A stretch of DNA of 64,000 nt from Symbiodinium natans (GCA_905221605.1 CAJNDS010000657.1:358501-422500), one strand, 5' to 3'. Shown: positions 9,413 to 19,360, counted from the first letter of the stretch. The notes: generated from the sequence alone by a model not told the origin. Numbers and translations: made by a program.

Positions 9413-10067
9413 ATCACATAGGTTAAGGGTTGACGCCGCATAGATAACTTTTAAGTCGTTGACTGCTTACTGGCGTGCGGCTCTCTAAAACCTGACATCA
9501 ACATGTCGGGTGGTTGTCAAAATTATGGTCTCCCTTTTGGAGTGACCGTGGGGGGCTTTACGAGCCCCCTCTTTTCGTAGCCACCCCACCTAATGTAAAA
9601 TACGGTTGAAACCGCAGTTGTCGGACCATCGGGAGGGTTTGGGATTACCCCTAAACCCTAAACTTTAAACCCTAAACCCTAAACCCTGAACCCTGAACCC
9701 TGGATCTTGGCTGCAGGGGTTTCCAGTCAGGGAGCACTTTTATTCACTTGCCCTGAAGCATGGAGCGCTCTGGGAGTGGCTATTCACTCCCAACTGACCG
9801 TCGCACATGGCAGGCCCCTAAAACCTAGACCCTAGACCCTAAACCCTAAACCCTAGACCCTAAACCCTAAGCCCTAAACCCCAAACCCTAAACCCTAAAC
9901 CCAACACGTGCTTCCTTAACCGATCTTCCGATCTGGGGGTTTAGGGTTTAGGGTTTAGGGTTTCGGGTTTAGGGTTTAGGGTTTAGGGGTCAGGGCTTAG
10001 GGCTTAGGGTTTAGGGTGGAGGGTCGAAAAGTCTCTTTGCCGGATCAACTCGCAGCACACTGTCTTC

Positions 10068-10556
10068 TCAGTCGGCCGCGAAGCTTTCATTGAAAATGCT
10101 CAAGTCCAGCACATGAGGGCAGAAGAAGCCATCGCATCGGTCGTCCTCCGTCACTAGCTTGTACAAGGGCGGCGCCTTCTTGTCCAAGGTGGACTCAGCT
10201 AGCTCTTGAGGGCTTGGGGGTGCGCCGGAATCCAGCATCAGACCATACTCGGGAGGAGCCACCGAACCAAACTGGACGTCATGAACGAACCCATCTCCAG
10301 AGCAGTTGGGCCTGTTCAGAATGCGGGAATAGGAGCCCTCCTTTACGATTGAGGGCTTCTTCCCGGTCCTCTTGTGGCCGGCACAGAAATCGGAGCCGTT
10401 TGCCACGAACAAGGTGTCATGTACCTCCCACTTCGAGTCACCACCACTCAAAGGACAGCTGGTGCCCGCCACCAGCAGATAGTTTCGGGTCTTGGAGTTC
10501 TCACAGGAGGTCATGGCCACCTCTCCTTCGCGGAGCTCTGGGTTGCTCCGGAACCT
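10068..10556 (-). CDS. Unknown gene, large terminal exon
   Basis: The frame reads from about FRSNPELREGEVAMTSCENS to FNESFAAD-stop, roughly 160 codons, one of the longest unbroken non-repetitive frames in the window. It has six or more cysteines (TSCP, DFCAG, NCSGD, DRCDGFFCP) suggesting a folded secreted or lumenal domain. A hairpin element (10,651-10,722) and a telomere array lie upstream in the presumed intron. The acceptor is probably atgag at 10,557. No family is recognised. Confidence 0.6.
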   Translation of the reverse strand, partial: RFRSNPELREGEVAMTSCENSKTRNYLLVAGTSCPLSGGDSKWEVHDTLFVANGSDFCAGHKRTGKKPSIVKEGSYSRILNRPNCSGDGFVHDVQFGSVAPPEYGLMLDSGAPPSPQELAESTLDKKAPPLYKLVTEDDRCDGFFCPHVLDLSIFNESFAAD

Positions 10557-10650
10557 CATCATGCCATGCCTTGCGTGTGGGGAGGCTCTCTTGTTATTAC
10601 TGCTTGCTGTTGTGCTATTTTTGTTGCCGTTGTTCCTAGTGTCATTCGTG

Positions 10651-10722
10651 TTATGACGGTTATACTAGGGGGCACGATCATCCCTATTCAGGACTGCTAG
10701 TATAAGGGGTACCATCCCAACT
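10651..10722. mobile_element. Hairpin element family 1, copy c (one end eroded)
   Basis: The right end aggactgctagtataagggg then taccatccca matches the family. The left end (ttatgacggttatactaggg) is diverged. It lies upstream of the large terminal exon at 10,068-10,556. Confidence 0.6.
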
Positions 10723-10835
10723 AATCTATATCAATATCATCTGTATTTTTTCTATGAAACAAAAAGGCGCCTTGAAGGTTTCCAAGACCCGAGAGTCGCC
10801 AAAAAACCCACCGAAAGAGGGGACCAAAATCACTA

Positions 10836-10971
10836 AAACCCTGAACCCTAAACCCTAAACCCTAAACCCTAAATCCTAAACCCTAAACCCTAAACCCTAA
10901 ACCCTAAACCCTAAACCCTAAACCCTAAACCCTAAACCCTAAACCCTAAACCCTAACCCTAAATCCTAAAC
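10836..10971 (-). repeat. CCCTAAA array
   Basis: About 19 nearly perfect units in minus orientation between two minus-strand coding segments. Confidence 0.95.
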
Positions 10972-11042
10972 CTCCACAAACTTCCCTGCGCCAAGCTGCT
11001 TCGACATCTTCGGAAACCACGGGTCGCCACAGGCCTCCTTGC
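10972..11042 (-). CDS. Unknown exon
   Basis: Two bases after ccttag, then KEACGDPWFPKMSKQLGAGK and FVE. The donor GAG then gtttagg starts the telomere array 10,836-10,971. It may be the exon before the large terminal exon at 10,068-10,556. Confidence 0.5.
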
Positions 11043-11381
11043 CTAAGGTTTTCAGTGACCCAGGGTTTAGGGTTTAGGGATTAGGGTTTAGGGTTTAGGG
11101 TTTAGGGCATAAGGAACCCGGAACCCAAAAAAGTAAAAAAACATACTACTGAACAGCCTAGTTACCCAGGCCCAGACCCACGGACTCAATGACAACCTCT
11201 TCCGTTTTCCTGGGTTGCCCCCTACCGGGCTTTAGGGTTTTTAGGGTTCAAGGTCTAGGGCTTGGGGTTTAGGGTTTAGGGTTTAGGGTTTAGGGTCTAG
11301 GGTCTAGGGTCTAGGGTTTAGGGTTTGGGGTTTGGAGTTTAGGGTTTAGGGTTTAGGGTTTAAGGACAACTAAGCCGACTT

Positions 11382-11468
11382 CTAGTCAAAAGTTCTGCCC
11401 GGCGTCTTCTTGTAGCACACGGTCCAAAGCGATGGGATCATCGTGGTGGCTGCGAGGTCCTGCAGAAT
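11382..11468 (-). CDS. Terminal exon of unknown gene
   Basis: The exon reads ILQDLAATTMIPSLWTVCYK then KTPGRTFD-stop (TAG at 11,382). It begins right after the AG that ends the introner flank copy. The product is not recognised. The short plus-strand alternative (HGPKRWDHRGGCEVLQNLG) is less convincing because it fits no neighbour. Confidence 0.5.
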   Translation of the reverse strand: MLQDLAATTMIPSLWTVCYKKTPGRTFD

Positions 11469-11704
11469 CTGGGCAGCCCAGCAGCCATCTTATAATAAGG
11501 GTTTAGGGTTTAGGGTTTAGGGTTTGGGGTTTAGGGTTTCGGGAGCCCTTACTAATAGTGATTGCAGAATAGGGGGTACTGCAATCTCTATGAAGGATTG
11601 CTAGCACAAGGGGGAACATCCTCAAGGGTACCCTTTTTTGGGGTTGGTGACTTTACCAGGGAACCTTGAACCAACCAAACGGAGAAAAAAAGGTTACCAC
11701 TGGG
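11469..11704 (-). mobile_element. Introner-like element copy 2, invaded by a telomere array and a second element
   Basis: Read on the minus strand, the ends match copy 1 (cccagtggtaacc at one end, gatggctgctggg at the other). Flanks cttgccag and ctgcccag agree at 6 of 8 bases, consistent with a target duplication. Between the halves, at about 11,500-11,626, lie a telomere-type array and a hairpin element of another family. Removing the whole interval joins LFPCQ to ILQDLAATTM in frame. Confidence 0.6.
11545..11626. mobile_element. Hairpin element family 1, copy d, nested in an introner
   Basis: It contains ctatgaaggattgctagcac then aagggggaacatcc, the family right end, and a diverged left end with cttactaatagtgattgcag. 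It sits inside the introner-like element at 11,469-11,704, next to a telomere array. Confidence 0.65.
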
Positions 11705-11772
11705 CTGGCAAGGAAAGAGGCCCCAGCTCAGGGCTTGGAGGTTTTCGGGGCTCACAAGAGATGCTGTGCTCA
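11705..11772 (-). CDS. Exon of unknown gene upstream of the nested introner
   Basis: The frame reads LSTASLVSPENLQALSWGLF then PCQ up to the introner border. The 5' border lies near a tcaag acceptor at the edge of a telomere array. The segment continues in frame into the exon at 11,382-11,468. The function is not recognised. Confidence 0.45.
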
Positions 11773-12244
11773 AGCTTGAGGGTTTAGGGTTTAGGGTTTA
11801 GGGTTTAGGGTTTAGGGCTTAGGGCTTAGGGTTTAGGGTTTTGGGTTTAGGGTGTAGGGTTTAGGGCTTCGGGTTTTCAAACAAGCTCCCCGACGATGAG
11901 GAGCACACGGAGAACAACCATCATGCTGGCCATCTGCCAACTTTCAAGGGATTCAGACCCCTATGGTTGAACCCTTAAGCCCTAAACCCTAAACCCTAAG
12001 CCCTAAACCCTAAACCCTAAACCCCACTTAGTATACTCCTAATATGGCATGTAGATGCCCTTAAGAAACCCTTCAAAAGGGACCCCAAAACCCAACGGTA
12101 CAACCTTAAGGGTCCAAGGTAGGGTTTACGGTTTAGGGTTTGGGGTTTAGGGTTTAGGGTTTAGGGTTTAGGGTGTAGGGTTTAGGGTTTAGGGTTTAGG
12201 GTTTCGGGTTTAGGGTTTCGGGTTTCGGGATTCGGGTTTAGGGT

Positions 12245-12379
12245 TTAGGGCTTAGGCTTTGCAAAGCCCCAGTCCTTAAACGTGCTCCTAATCTCCGTCG
12301 CTGGGCGTGGGTCGGCGATGACCAAACCATCACTCGCCGAGCTCAGCGATCGAAGAAATTTCACAAGCAGGTGCGGCAC
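12245..12379 (-). CDS. Possible methyltransferase C-terminal exon
   Basis: VPHLLVKFLRSLSSASDGLV then IADPRPATEIRSTFKDWGF and AKPKP-stop. The pattern hhIADP.......F...GF resembles the C-terminal strand and helix of METTL-type lysine methyltransferases. This is a weak, short match. The stop codon (TAA) comes from a CCCTAAA repeat. The opposite strand is also open (SLNVLLISVAGRGSAMTKPS with a gtgcgg donor), so strand assignment is not certain. Confidence 0.4.
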   Translation of the reverse strand: MPHLLVKFLRSLSSASDGLVIADPRPATEIRSTFKDWGFAKPKP

Positions 12380-12404
12380 CTCCGCGGCATGTACTATAGG
12401 GGAC

Positions 12405-12500
12405 CTTGGAAACTAGGATAGGGCTTTGGGGGTTATTCTAGTATTACTTACATAGGGACCATAAGGGAAGACTATATTAGTAATTTCTTTTACCCGCATA
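12405..12500. mobile_element. Element family 3, copy b
   Basis: It contains ctaggatagggctttggggg and catagggaccataagggaag, as in copies a and c. It lies just upstream (minus strand) of the possible methyltransferase exon. Confidence 0.5.
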
Positions 12501-12617
12501 AAACTAAGGAGCCGAAGACATCCTTACTTCTCCAAAAACCAAGGAAGAAAAAGGTTTAACTTCATATAAGAAACCCCAGAAAGTCTAAAGTTTAAATATC
12601 GACTCAGTAAGCATATC

Positions 12618-12717
12618 GGCGGCCTTAATAACTAGGACAGGGCTTTGGGGGTCGTAAGTAGGGACCATAAGAAATGCTTCACATACTAATCTTTCTCCGA
12701 CCCCTATATTAAACAAC
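12618..12717. mobile_element. Element family 3, copy c
   Basis: It contains actaggacagggctttgggg and tagggaccataag, then ctccgacccctatattaaac as its far end. Confidence 0.5.
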
Positions 12718-13221
12718 TGGGCTGTGAGCCCAAATACCCCGAGCTTTTGGTCAATCTGCATATATCTGCATCCACAAGAAGTATCTTTTGGGACAACCCC
12801 TCCCCCGCTGCGATTCATACAATGTTCATCCCAGAGCCCGCAAATTTGCAAAAAAGGGGACTGCGGAAACCACGGCGCCTTGCCGCCTTCCAACAAGACC
12901 TCTCCCGGCCAATGGGCAACAGCACGCATTCCTTTAGAACCAAGGGACAACAAGGCCTTCTCTAGCGGCTGCTATGACGCGCCTTCAGCCGAGACTTTCT
13001 GCTTCAAGTCTGGAGATGGGAGGTAAAGGTGTTTAGGGCTGAAGGCAGCACTTTTCACTGCTCTTTAGGATCGCAGCTGTGAAAAAGCACGGGGGGTACA
13101 TACCATGACGTCACTGGCGACGAGTTTTTCTTGGCCCACCCCCTCCCCCGCTGCGAACTCCCTGGGACCCGACCCCAGCTTCCCTTGGAAAGAAGCACCC
13201 CCCCCCAAAAAAAAAACACAC

Positions 13222-13313
13222 ACAAAAACGTAAGGATCCGAAAATCTTGGGGTATAAGGGCCCCTGTTGAGGGGGGATTCCGAAAAACCCTGTTTGTAGG
13301 ATCCTTATGTTTT
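13222..13313. mobile_element. Hairpin element with AAAACGTAAGGATCC ends
   Basis: The arms aaaaacgtaaggatcc and ggatccttatgttttt are inverted repeats about 90 bases apart. Single copy seen. Confidence 0.6.
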
Positions 13314-14003
13314 TTCACGGTCTTTCGGGCCCCTATTCACTGCCAATCAAGGCAAACACAAGGCTTCATGGGTCCTCCCCGGCAATCCGAAAGCTTAGGC
13401 TGCGGGTTCTCAAGTTTCGGGCTTCGGCTCGGCTACTCTCCGGCATCTTTTCCCTCGACCTGCAGATGCTTTCCCAGTTAGAATTTAGCATTCAAGGCCC
13501 CTGCAACCCTCCCACTGCGCACCCCTCGATACTCGTAACCCCCAGGAAAGATTGCAGGTCTTTGTCGGGTAAAGGAACTACCCACCCCGACCGGCCTCCT
13601 CATTAAATAACTTGGCAAAGTGGAACCGGCGGTCGAGCAGAAGGAAGCTGGCCCTCGCAGCCTCCGGGCAGTCCGCAGACTCATGCCAATCCGAATCTGC
13701 AGTTGCGAGTCGCGCCACTCGCGCACGAAGGGATCGAAGATCCCAGGGAAAATGTTCGAACTGGCTATTGGAGCCCAAGCTGTGCAGCACCCAGTGCTGC
13801 GGGACACCCGTGCTGCCGTTGCTGCCGTTGCCGCAGAACCCCGGTGGGATTGCAACCTACACTCCCATTTTAGAACCTTAATAAAAATAGCATTGGGGTT
13901 TAGGGTTTAGGGTTTAGGGTTTAGGGTTTGGGGTTTGGGGTTTAGGGTTTAGGGTTTGGGGTTTAGGGTATCCTCTTGGGTTTTATCAAAGCAAAAATGA
14001 AAA

Positions 14004-14180
14004 CTACTTCCAAAGGGGAAATATAGCAACTGGCACGTCGCGAACGGCAAGCTGCCGGCCCCGCCGAAGCCTCAGACGGATGTACCTGACGTTCTTCCCG
14101 TCCTGGTCCGCCTGAGCCTCCACGATGTGGAACGGTGGGATGCTGTTGAGGCCTTCCTTGTCCCAGCGCTGCCCATTTTC
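14004..14180 (-). CDS. Beta-1,4-galactosyltransferase family, terminal exon
   Basis: The exon encodes ENGQRWDKEGLNSIPPFHIV, then EAQADQDGKNVRYIRLRLRR and ends VAIFPLWK-stop (TAG at 14,004-14,006). DKEGLNS corresponds to the conserved DGLNSL motif near the C-terminus of the family. The exon starts after the direct-repeat copy ctactgag. Precise removal of the 107-bp element joins TETWQ to ENGQRW in frame. Confidence 0.75.
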   Translation of the reverse strand, partial: ENGQRWDKEGLNSIPPFHIVEAQADQDGKNVRYIRLRLRRGRQLAVRDVPVAIFPLWK

Positions 14181-14287
14181 CTCAGTAGCCCAGTAGCCAT
14201 ATTACCATAAGGGCACCCTTTTTGGGGTTTTTTGCTACTTTAAAAGGGAACCTTGAACCAAAAAAAGGGAAAAAGGCTACCACTGGG
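14181..14287 (-). mobile_element. Introner-like hairpin element forming an intron (copy 1)
   Basis: On the minus strand the element begins cccagtggtagcc and ends ggctactggg, an inverted-repeat pair. Flanks cttggcag and ctactgag could be an eroded 8-bp target duplication. The whole intron between exons 2 and 3 of the galactosyltransferase is this element plus one flank copy. Removing it restores the frame, but the borders are not GT-AG. A relative lies at 11,469-11,704. Confidence 0.65.
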
Positions 14288-14504
14288 CTGCCAAGTTTCA
14301 GTCTCGATGACCAGATCGCGGTTCCGAAGGTAGTTCCGGAAGTCAACGATCCGCCTCGTGTGGTTTGCGCTGTGAAGGTGCTGGCCGCGAAACCTCCCAT
14401 GCCCAGGCGGAGGCTTCTTGATGGACATGCCGACTCTGAACCGCTTATGGGGCTCCAACTTGCTGATCGCCACATCTTCGCAATGGGGGTGGCAGTCTCC
14501 ATAC
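14288..14504 (-). CDS. Beta-1,4-galactosyltransferase family, exon 2
   Basis: The exon begins one base after TTTAG of a telomere-type array: tttag, G, then YGDCHPHCEDVAISKLEPHK. Next comes RFRVGMSIKKPPPGHGRFRG and QHLHSANHTRR, matching the family segment rp..G.GRf...h..H.kR downstream of the GWGGEDD motif. Seventy-two codons end at TETWQ, where a hairpin element begins (14,181-14,287). The phase fits exon 1. A further open segment at about 14,768-14,905 (KADGGLNARTLIQRLADRW) lies in the upstream intron and could be an optional exon. Confidence 0.75.
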
Positions 14505-15084
14505 CTAAACCCTAAACCCTAAACCCTAAACTCTAAACCCTAAACCGGACATCTTTGGAGACAAAAAAAAAAGAGCCTGCCAACGAGAGGAGCCTCGGGC
14601 ACGCCTACTTGAGGGACAGAAGGAAGGACCCCTGAAGAGACCCTCAAACGTATTCCCCTGTATAACCCCCTCTATGTACCTTAGTCGCCTAGTCCCCATA
14701 TACCTAAGTCGCCCCAAATGACCCCAAGGTCCCTTATAGTGGTCCCTTGAATCGAACGACAGCCCCTAAGCTCGAAAGCCCTAGACCCTCTTGTTTTCTG
14801 TCGCCACCTGTCGGCAAGCCTCTGGATCAAAGTTCTCGCGTTGAGTCCGCCGTCTGCTTTCCCAAAGCGTTCCCAGTGTCCGCAACTTGAACTCGGAACT
14901 AACCTAAAAGCCTGTAGCCCCCGAAACCGCACACCCCCCCCCCCCCCCACACCGCATATACTTGTAAAGAGCTAAGATACCTGTTTAGGACTTTTGTTGG
15001 AACCTGTCTTCCTAAACTCCTTTTGCTAAGAACAAAGAAGTAATTGCACCACCGATATTTCCGAGCGCTGATGAGAAGCCAAGC

Positions 15085-15740
15085 TGCAGGAGCTCCGACA
15101 GCCTTATGCGATGAAACAGCTCATCGTCCTCTCCACCCCATCCCCGGAAGTTGTTTGAAAACCCGTTGATCTTACGCCAGTGCTTCAGTTTCATGCTGAT
15201 GACGCCCCCAGTGTTGTTGATCGAAGGCGACATCCACCTGTAACGATCGATCTCCGAGCTCAGCTGCGTAGGAACCTCACAAGATGCGTAGTCCACGCCA
15301 GGATCCGGGACGTAATCAATGTCGTGACTCACAATACAGTCAAAACCGGACCGCTCGTCGGCGAGGTTCTGGTAGGCTGAGATATTGTTTGAGAAGTTGG
15401 TCACTACAGCGACGAGGCCAGCGTTGAAGCTGAAACCACGATTCCAAGGCTCAGACTCGAACTGCTCGGCCACGACGACAACCCAGCTGATGTGCTTCGC
15501 CTCCGCCGAAAATTGGTGCCAATGTGTCTTAAACGCAGCCAGGTGCGCCTCGCGATCACGAAAGGGGATGATCACAGCGACCCTGCGGGGCCTCACAAAT
15601 TCGATGTGGCTCGTCACGTTCGTCACCAGAAGCTCCCGGATGCCTGCGCCGGCATACCTGAAGTGCACAGATGTCGCCAGCACCGTCGCAATGGCCATGC
15701 AACAAAAGATATTTCGCCAGCGCAGGAATCTTGCTGCCAT
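15085..15740 (-). CDS. Beta-1,4-galactosyltransferase family, exon 1
   Basis: This is a type II Golgi glycosyltransferase. The start at 15,740 is preferred over an upstream ATG because it has the context gccATGg and is followed directly by a short basic tail and one membrane anchor (IFCCMAIATVLATSVHF). The lumenal part shows the family motifs in order: VAVIIPFRDREAHLAAF, WNRGFSFNAGL, the DxD-like SHDIDYVPD, and INGFSNNFRGWGGEDDELFH, which binds UDP-sugar and acceptor. The family transfers Gal or GalNAc from UDP-sugar to GlcNAc or xylose; the substrate cannot be told from sequence. The exon is inferred to end at a GC donor in phase 2 (CTG CA then gcttgg), which completes glutamine with exon 2. 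The frame stays open to 15,012, as would be the case for read-through. Confidence 0.85.
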
Positions 15741-16035
15741 GGCTTGCAAAAGGCTCTGTTTCAAAAATGTGCACAAGAGTTGAAATTCAAGAGGAGCGTC
15801 GTGTGTTGCACACACGAGAGGAGGGGCAATAATCCCTCGCACAACCAGAACCCTCATACCACCACAATTAAAACCCCTTATACCACAACCAGAAAGCGGA
15901 CCCTACTTCAACCGCCACCGAAAGATGCTACGTGACAAGCTTAGACATGACCTATCATAACATGTCTTTTTATGTTGAACCTAAGACAGACATGGTCCGA
16001 CTGTGGCTAAGGGGGGCCGTAGGCTGGGGTCCTAC

Positions 16036-16152
16036 CCTTGTACTGGTGGACACGCTGAGCTACGTTGCACTCCTGGCAAATTGGCTGCAGCCCTTTGGTG
16101 ATGGGTAAGATTACCACCTCCACGCTGCCTGGCAACTCCGAAACCTTGCGCG
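16036..16152 (-). CDS. Unknown exon
   Basis: Two bases, then RKVSELPGSVEVVILPITKG, LQPICQECNVAQRVHQYK and one base. The donor is gtagga. The CQEC pair resembles half of a zinc site. It lies upstream of the galactosyltransferase start on the same strand and could be a 5' exon of a separate gene. Confidence 0.5.
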
Positions 16153-16559
16153 CTCAAATGGAATGACGCCACGAGAGTGTTCAAAGGTCGTGGGGGCACG
16201 GACAGGGTGACAGGCAGGATGGGTTGGGCCCTAAACCCTAAACCCTAAACCCTAAACCTTAAACCCTAAACCCTAAACTGGGGGGGAGCACCACTTCAGC
16301 AAGAACATTGCGTGCACAGGTAGGGTGGGGAGTCAGTTCTCTGCATTAGGGTACTATTTGGGGGTCCCCTACATAGTAACGCAGCTTATAACAAGGACCC
16401 CGCACAAGGGACCCTCATTTCGAGAACTACCCAGATGGAGATCTTGTGCTAAAGCTCTACGACCCAACCCAAAACCCTTAACCCTTAACCCCAACCCTAA
16501 ACCCTAAACCCCAAACCCTAAACCCCACAAACAACCCTAAACCCAAAAAACAGAAACCC

Positions 16560-16670
16560 TAAACGCTAAACGCTAAACCCTAAACCCTAAACCCTAAACC
16601 CTAAACCCTAAACCCTAAACCCTAAACCCTAAACCCTAAACCCTAAACCCTAAACCCTAAACCCTAAACA
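16560..16670 (-). repeat. CCCTAAA array
   Basis: About 16 units, uniform except at the left end. Confidence 0.95.
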
Positions 16671-16694
16671 AGCAATCAACTCGAGCCCTGACAG

Positions 16695-16763
16695 CCGACT
16701 GAAGGTTCACATGACTTTACCTTGACGCTGGCAGAAGCGGAAGCCTCAAAAAACACCGAGAGG
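16695..16763 (+). CDS. Unknown small gene, penultimate exon
   Basis: Twenty-three codons, PTEGSHDFTLTLAEAEASKN then TER. The acceptor is ctgacag. The donor AGG then gttttag opens an array of telomere-like variants (16,764-16,960). Phase 0 to the next exon. Confidence 0.5.
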
Positions 16764-16971
16764 GTTTTAGGGTTGAGGGTTTTAGGGGTCTAGGGTTTAG
16801 GGTCTAGGGTTTAGGGTTTAGGGTTTAGGGTTTAGGGTCTCAGGGTTTTGAGGCTGCAGGGTTTGAAGGTTCGAAGGGCTTGAAGGGCTGAAGGGTCTGA
16901 AGCGTCGAAGGGTTGAAGAGTTGAAGGGTTTAGGGTTTAGGGTTTAAGGTTTAGGGTTAGAACCCCGAAAG

Positions 16972-17064
16972 CTCAACAAACCCTGTGTCCGCATTGCAGG
17001 ACTAAACTCGCAGCATCTGCATGCTTGGCTCAGGCTGCTGCAGCGACGCATTGTTCGCGCCTGA
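16972..17064 (+). CDS. Unknown small gene, terminal exon
   Basis: LNKPCVRIAGLNSQHLHAWL then RLLQRRIVRA-stop. The acceptor is cgaaag and phase 0 matches the previous exon. The downstream 3' region has a small hairpin around 17,109-17,128. Confidence 0.5.
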   Translation, partial: LNKPCVRIAGLNSQHLHAWLRLLQRRIVRA

Positions 17065-17204
17065 GGTATCACTGGAGCACATCAAGCTCACAAGTCTGAA
17101 GAACTAAAGTACACAAAAAATGTACTAATCAAGGGACTGGCGGTTTAGGGTTTAGGGTTTAGGGTTTAGGGTTTAGGGTTTAGGGTTCAGGGTTTAGGGT
17201 TGAG

Positions 17205-17284
17205 AACTCATTGAGCCCATGCAAGACAACAATCTGTGTGCCGCACGGAACACCAGCAAGTAGCACATCGTGGGTCCTCTTTTG
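17205..17284 (+). CDS. Unknown gene, exon flanked on both sides by telomere arrays
   Basis: Twenty-six codons plus two bases: NSLSPCKTTICVPHGTPASS then TSWVLF. The acceptor gttgag ends a TTTAGGG array. The donor gtatgt is canonical and opens the next array. Cysteines at regular spacing suggest a structured or secreted segment. No family is recognised. Confidence 0.6.
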
Positions 17285-17381
17285 GTATGTAGGGTTTAGG
17301 GTGTAAATTCGGGTTTAGGGTTTAGAGTTTAGGGTTTAGGGTTTAGGGTTTAGGGTTTAGGGTTTAGAGCTTAGGGTTCAG

Positions 17382-17532
17382 TTTGGGCACTTCCATACCT
17401 AGTAAAAGCCTATGCGTATTATGTGCTCCTGCATTCTCCCATGGCACTGCGTGCAGCAACCAGGTTTTGACGCTGGACCCTGGGGACCCCTGGGGAAGGA
17501 AGATGCTGCGTCTTGCCGTTCCCCGTGATTGA
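17382..17532 (+). CDS. Unknown gene, terminal exon
   Basis: One phase base, then LGTSIPSKSLCVLCAPAFSH, GTACSNQVLTLDPGDPWGRK and MLRLAVPRD-stop. The acceptor is gttcag of a telomere array (17,285-17,381), and the phase matches the previous exon (TG+T). The 97-bp intron between them is almost pure telomere-type sequence. Confidence 0.65.
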
Positions 17533-17664
17533 TTGGAAGAGGGAAACCCTCAACCCAACCCGAAACCCTGAACCCAAAGCACTCGGAAAGCCCACTCTAA
17601 ACTAACCCAACTTCCCCCATCCCCCCTCCCCGTCCCCCTCAGAGAAAGTGCGAGAGAGGGAGGG

Positions 17665-17699
17665 AGAGTGGGAGAGAGAGAGAGAGAGAGCGTGAGAGT

Positions 17700-17792
<93 letters not shown>

Positions 17793-17826
17793 AGAGAGAG
17801 AGAGAGAGAGCGAGAGAAAGAGAAAT
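17665..17826. repeat. GA microsatellite
   Basis: A run of gagaga about 160 bases long with few interruptions. Ser/Leu-only and Arg/Glu-only frames here are artefacts. Confidence 0.95.
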
Positions 17827-18180
17827 AAACAACAACAAAACTCAACCCTCAACTAACCCTCGAAACCCCTCACACCTGAACGCTACAACCTAGATACCAA
17901 AAACCCTAAACCCTACAACCCTAAACCCTACAACCCTAAGACTCTAAAACCCAAAATCCCTAAACCCAAAAACTCTAAACCCTACAACCCTCAAACCCTA
18001 CAAATCTAAAACCCTAGATCCCTAGATCCATACAACTTGAGAGTCTTGTCCCTGTCCTGCCTTCTGGTTGTGGAGGGCGACATGGAGTCGCTAATTAGTT
18101 TGCATGGTTGTCCAGTGCATATGCCCTCATGACCATGCTCACTCTGATACATTGCAACATCAAAGCATGAGCAGGCTGAC

Positions 18181-19360
18181 TCACCTGAAAACATGAAACT
18201 GCCTTGCGAGGAAAACTTTTTCTAATCTTGCTGGCTCAGCGGCCCAGCTTTTTGCAGGTACAGGGTCAAGCGTCCTTGACCCCTTCCCACCTCTGGCAAT
18301 AGCTTCGTTGCGTGCAGTATGCCAAAGGTGCTGCACGCCCCTGCATGAAATCAAAAAGGTTTCAAAACGGAAAGCCAAGAAAACGAAAACTTTCATGGAT
18401 CCGACGTGTAGTGCAGCAAATCGCATGTATAGCAGAATAACACAAACAGGCCCCAGAGGGGCCACCAAGCGATCATTCAACCTCGATGTATCCATGAATT
18501 TGACCCACAGTTCCGATCCGGCGCTGGGCTTGATGCAAATCCACTCGTCTGATGGAGGAGGAATCTCTGGTCCTTCTGGAATCTGAGTGCCATTTTTGGA
18601 CACGTGCTGTCCAAGTTGCCAACTTGGCGCGGTTGGCTTTGCTCAACGTGAGCCCTTCAATCCATGCGCTGACCTCTTTGTCATTTTTGCATGTTTTCCA
18701 ATTGCGGGTAAGGAAGCCCTTTTTGGCCTCGTCCACTTTGCGAACAGTGTGCGAGACATGTGAAGCCATGCCGTACTCCAACTTGCTGTCGACCTGCATA
18801 GGCGTAGCTGACAAGGGCTTAGAATCACTGACAACATGTGGCTCACCGGAGCACGTAAGAATCAGCACTGGCATTCGACACAACAAGCTGAATTGACGTG
18901 CTCGGCTCATCTCTCACTGCTGGACGACGTCGGGGGAGAGGCGGGCACGACCGCAACACCGGGCTCCGGGACCTGCTGTCCCTCATGCGAGGGAGGGCCA
19001 ATCTTTCAATGACACGGTTGGCCATTGCTTCATCATGCACCTGAATCATATTAGCAGACGGTCCATAGCCTTCCATCAACGTCAGAAAAGGAGAAGTTGG
19101 CGGGGCGCGCGAGGCACCATAACACCTGAACGTTCTGACGCACAAGGAAGGGCCGGAGTGCGGCGAAGAGGAGGAGGAGATCCATGTCTTCCTTCATCAG
19201 GGCGGGCCCAGGCCGGAAGCGCTTCCGGAGGAGTCAAAGCACGGCTAACCTCCTGGGCCACTCGTCGACGAATGTACATCTCCACCGACGAACTGATGGG
19301 GCCCGGTGGGCCTGAAGACTTCGGAAACAGGTTGAGGCTGTCGTCCGAGGAAGCCCCCAT
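18181..19360 (-). pseudogene. Frame-broken coding region of unknown family
   Basis: Four overlapping open frames run head to tail: 19,360-19,082 (start MGASSDDSLNLFPKSSGPPG), 19,145-18,843, 18,910-18,473 (contains KGFLTRNWKTCKNDKEVSAW) and 18,603-18,181 (contains AGSELWVKFMDTSRLNDRLV). Each successive frame is shifted and overlaps the last by tens of bases. This fits a decayed single frame, such as an old element or retrocopy, better than spliced exons. Codon composition is less GC-rich than in the mini-exons nearby. Small introns cannot be excluded. No domain is recognised. Confidence 0.45.

Noticed and set aside
12724-12965. Plus- and minus-strand frames of 72-122 codons
   Set aside because: Three frames on two strands are open over the same bases and none shows a family motif or fits the phase of a neighbour, so no gene is called.
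13478-13855. Minus-strand frames of 125 and 70 codons
   Set aside because: Both strands and several frames are open (for example RRFHFAKLFNEEAGR in one and FPGIFDPFVREWRDSQLQIR in another). A real exon is likely here, but the frame could not be chosen.
17550-17856. Leu/Ser-rich and Arg/Glu-rich proteins
   Set aside because: They are frames of a GA microsatellite.
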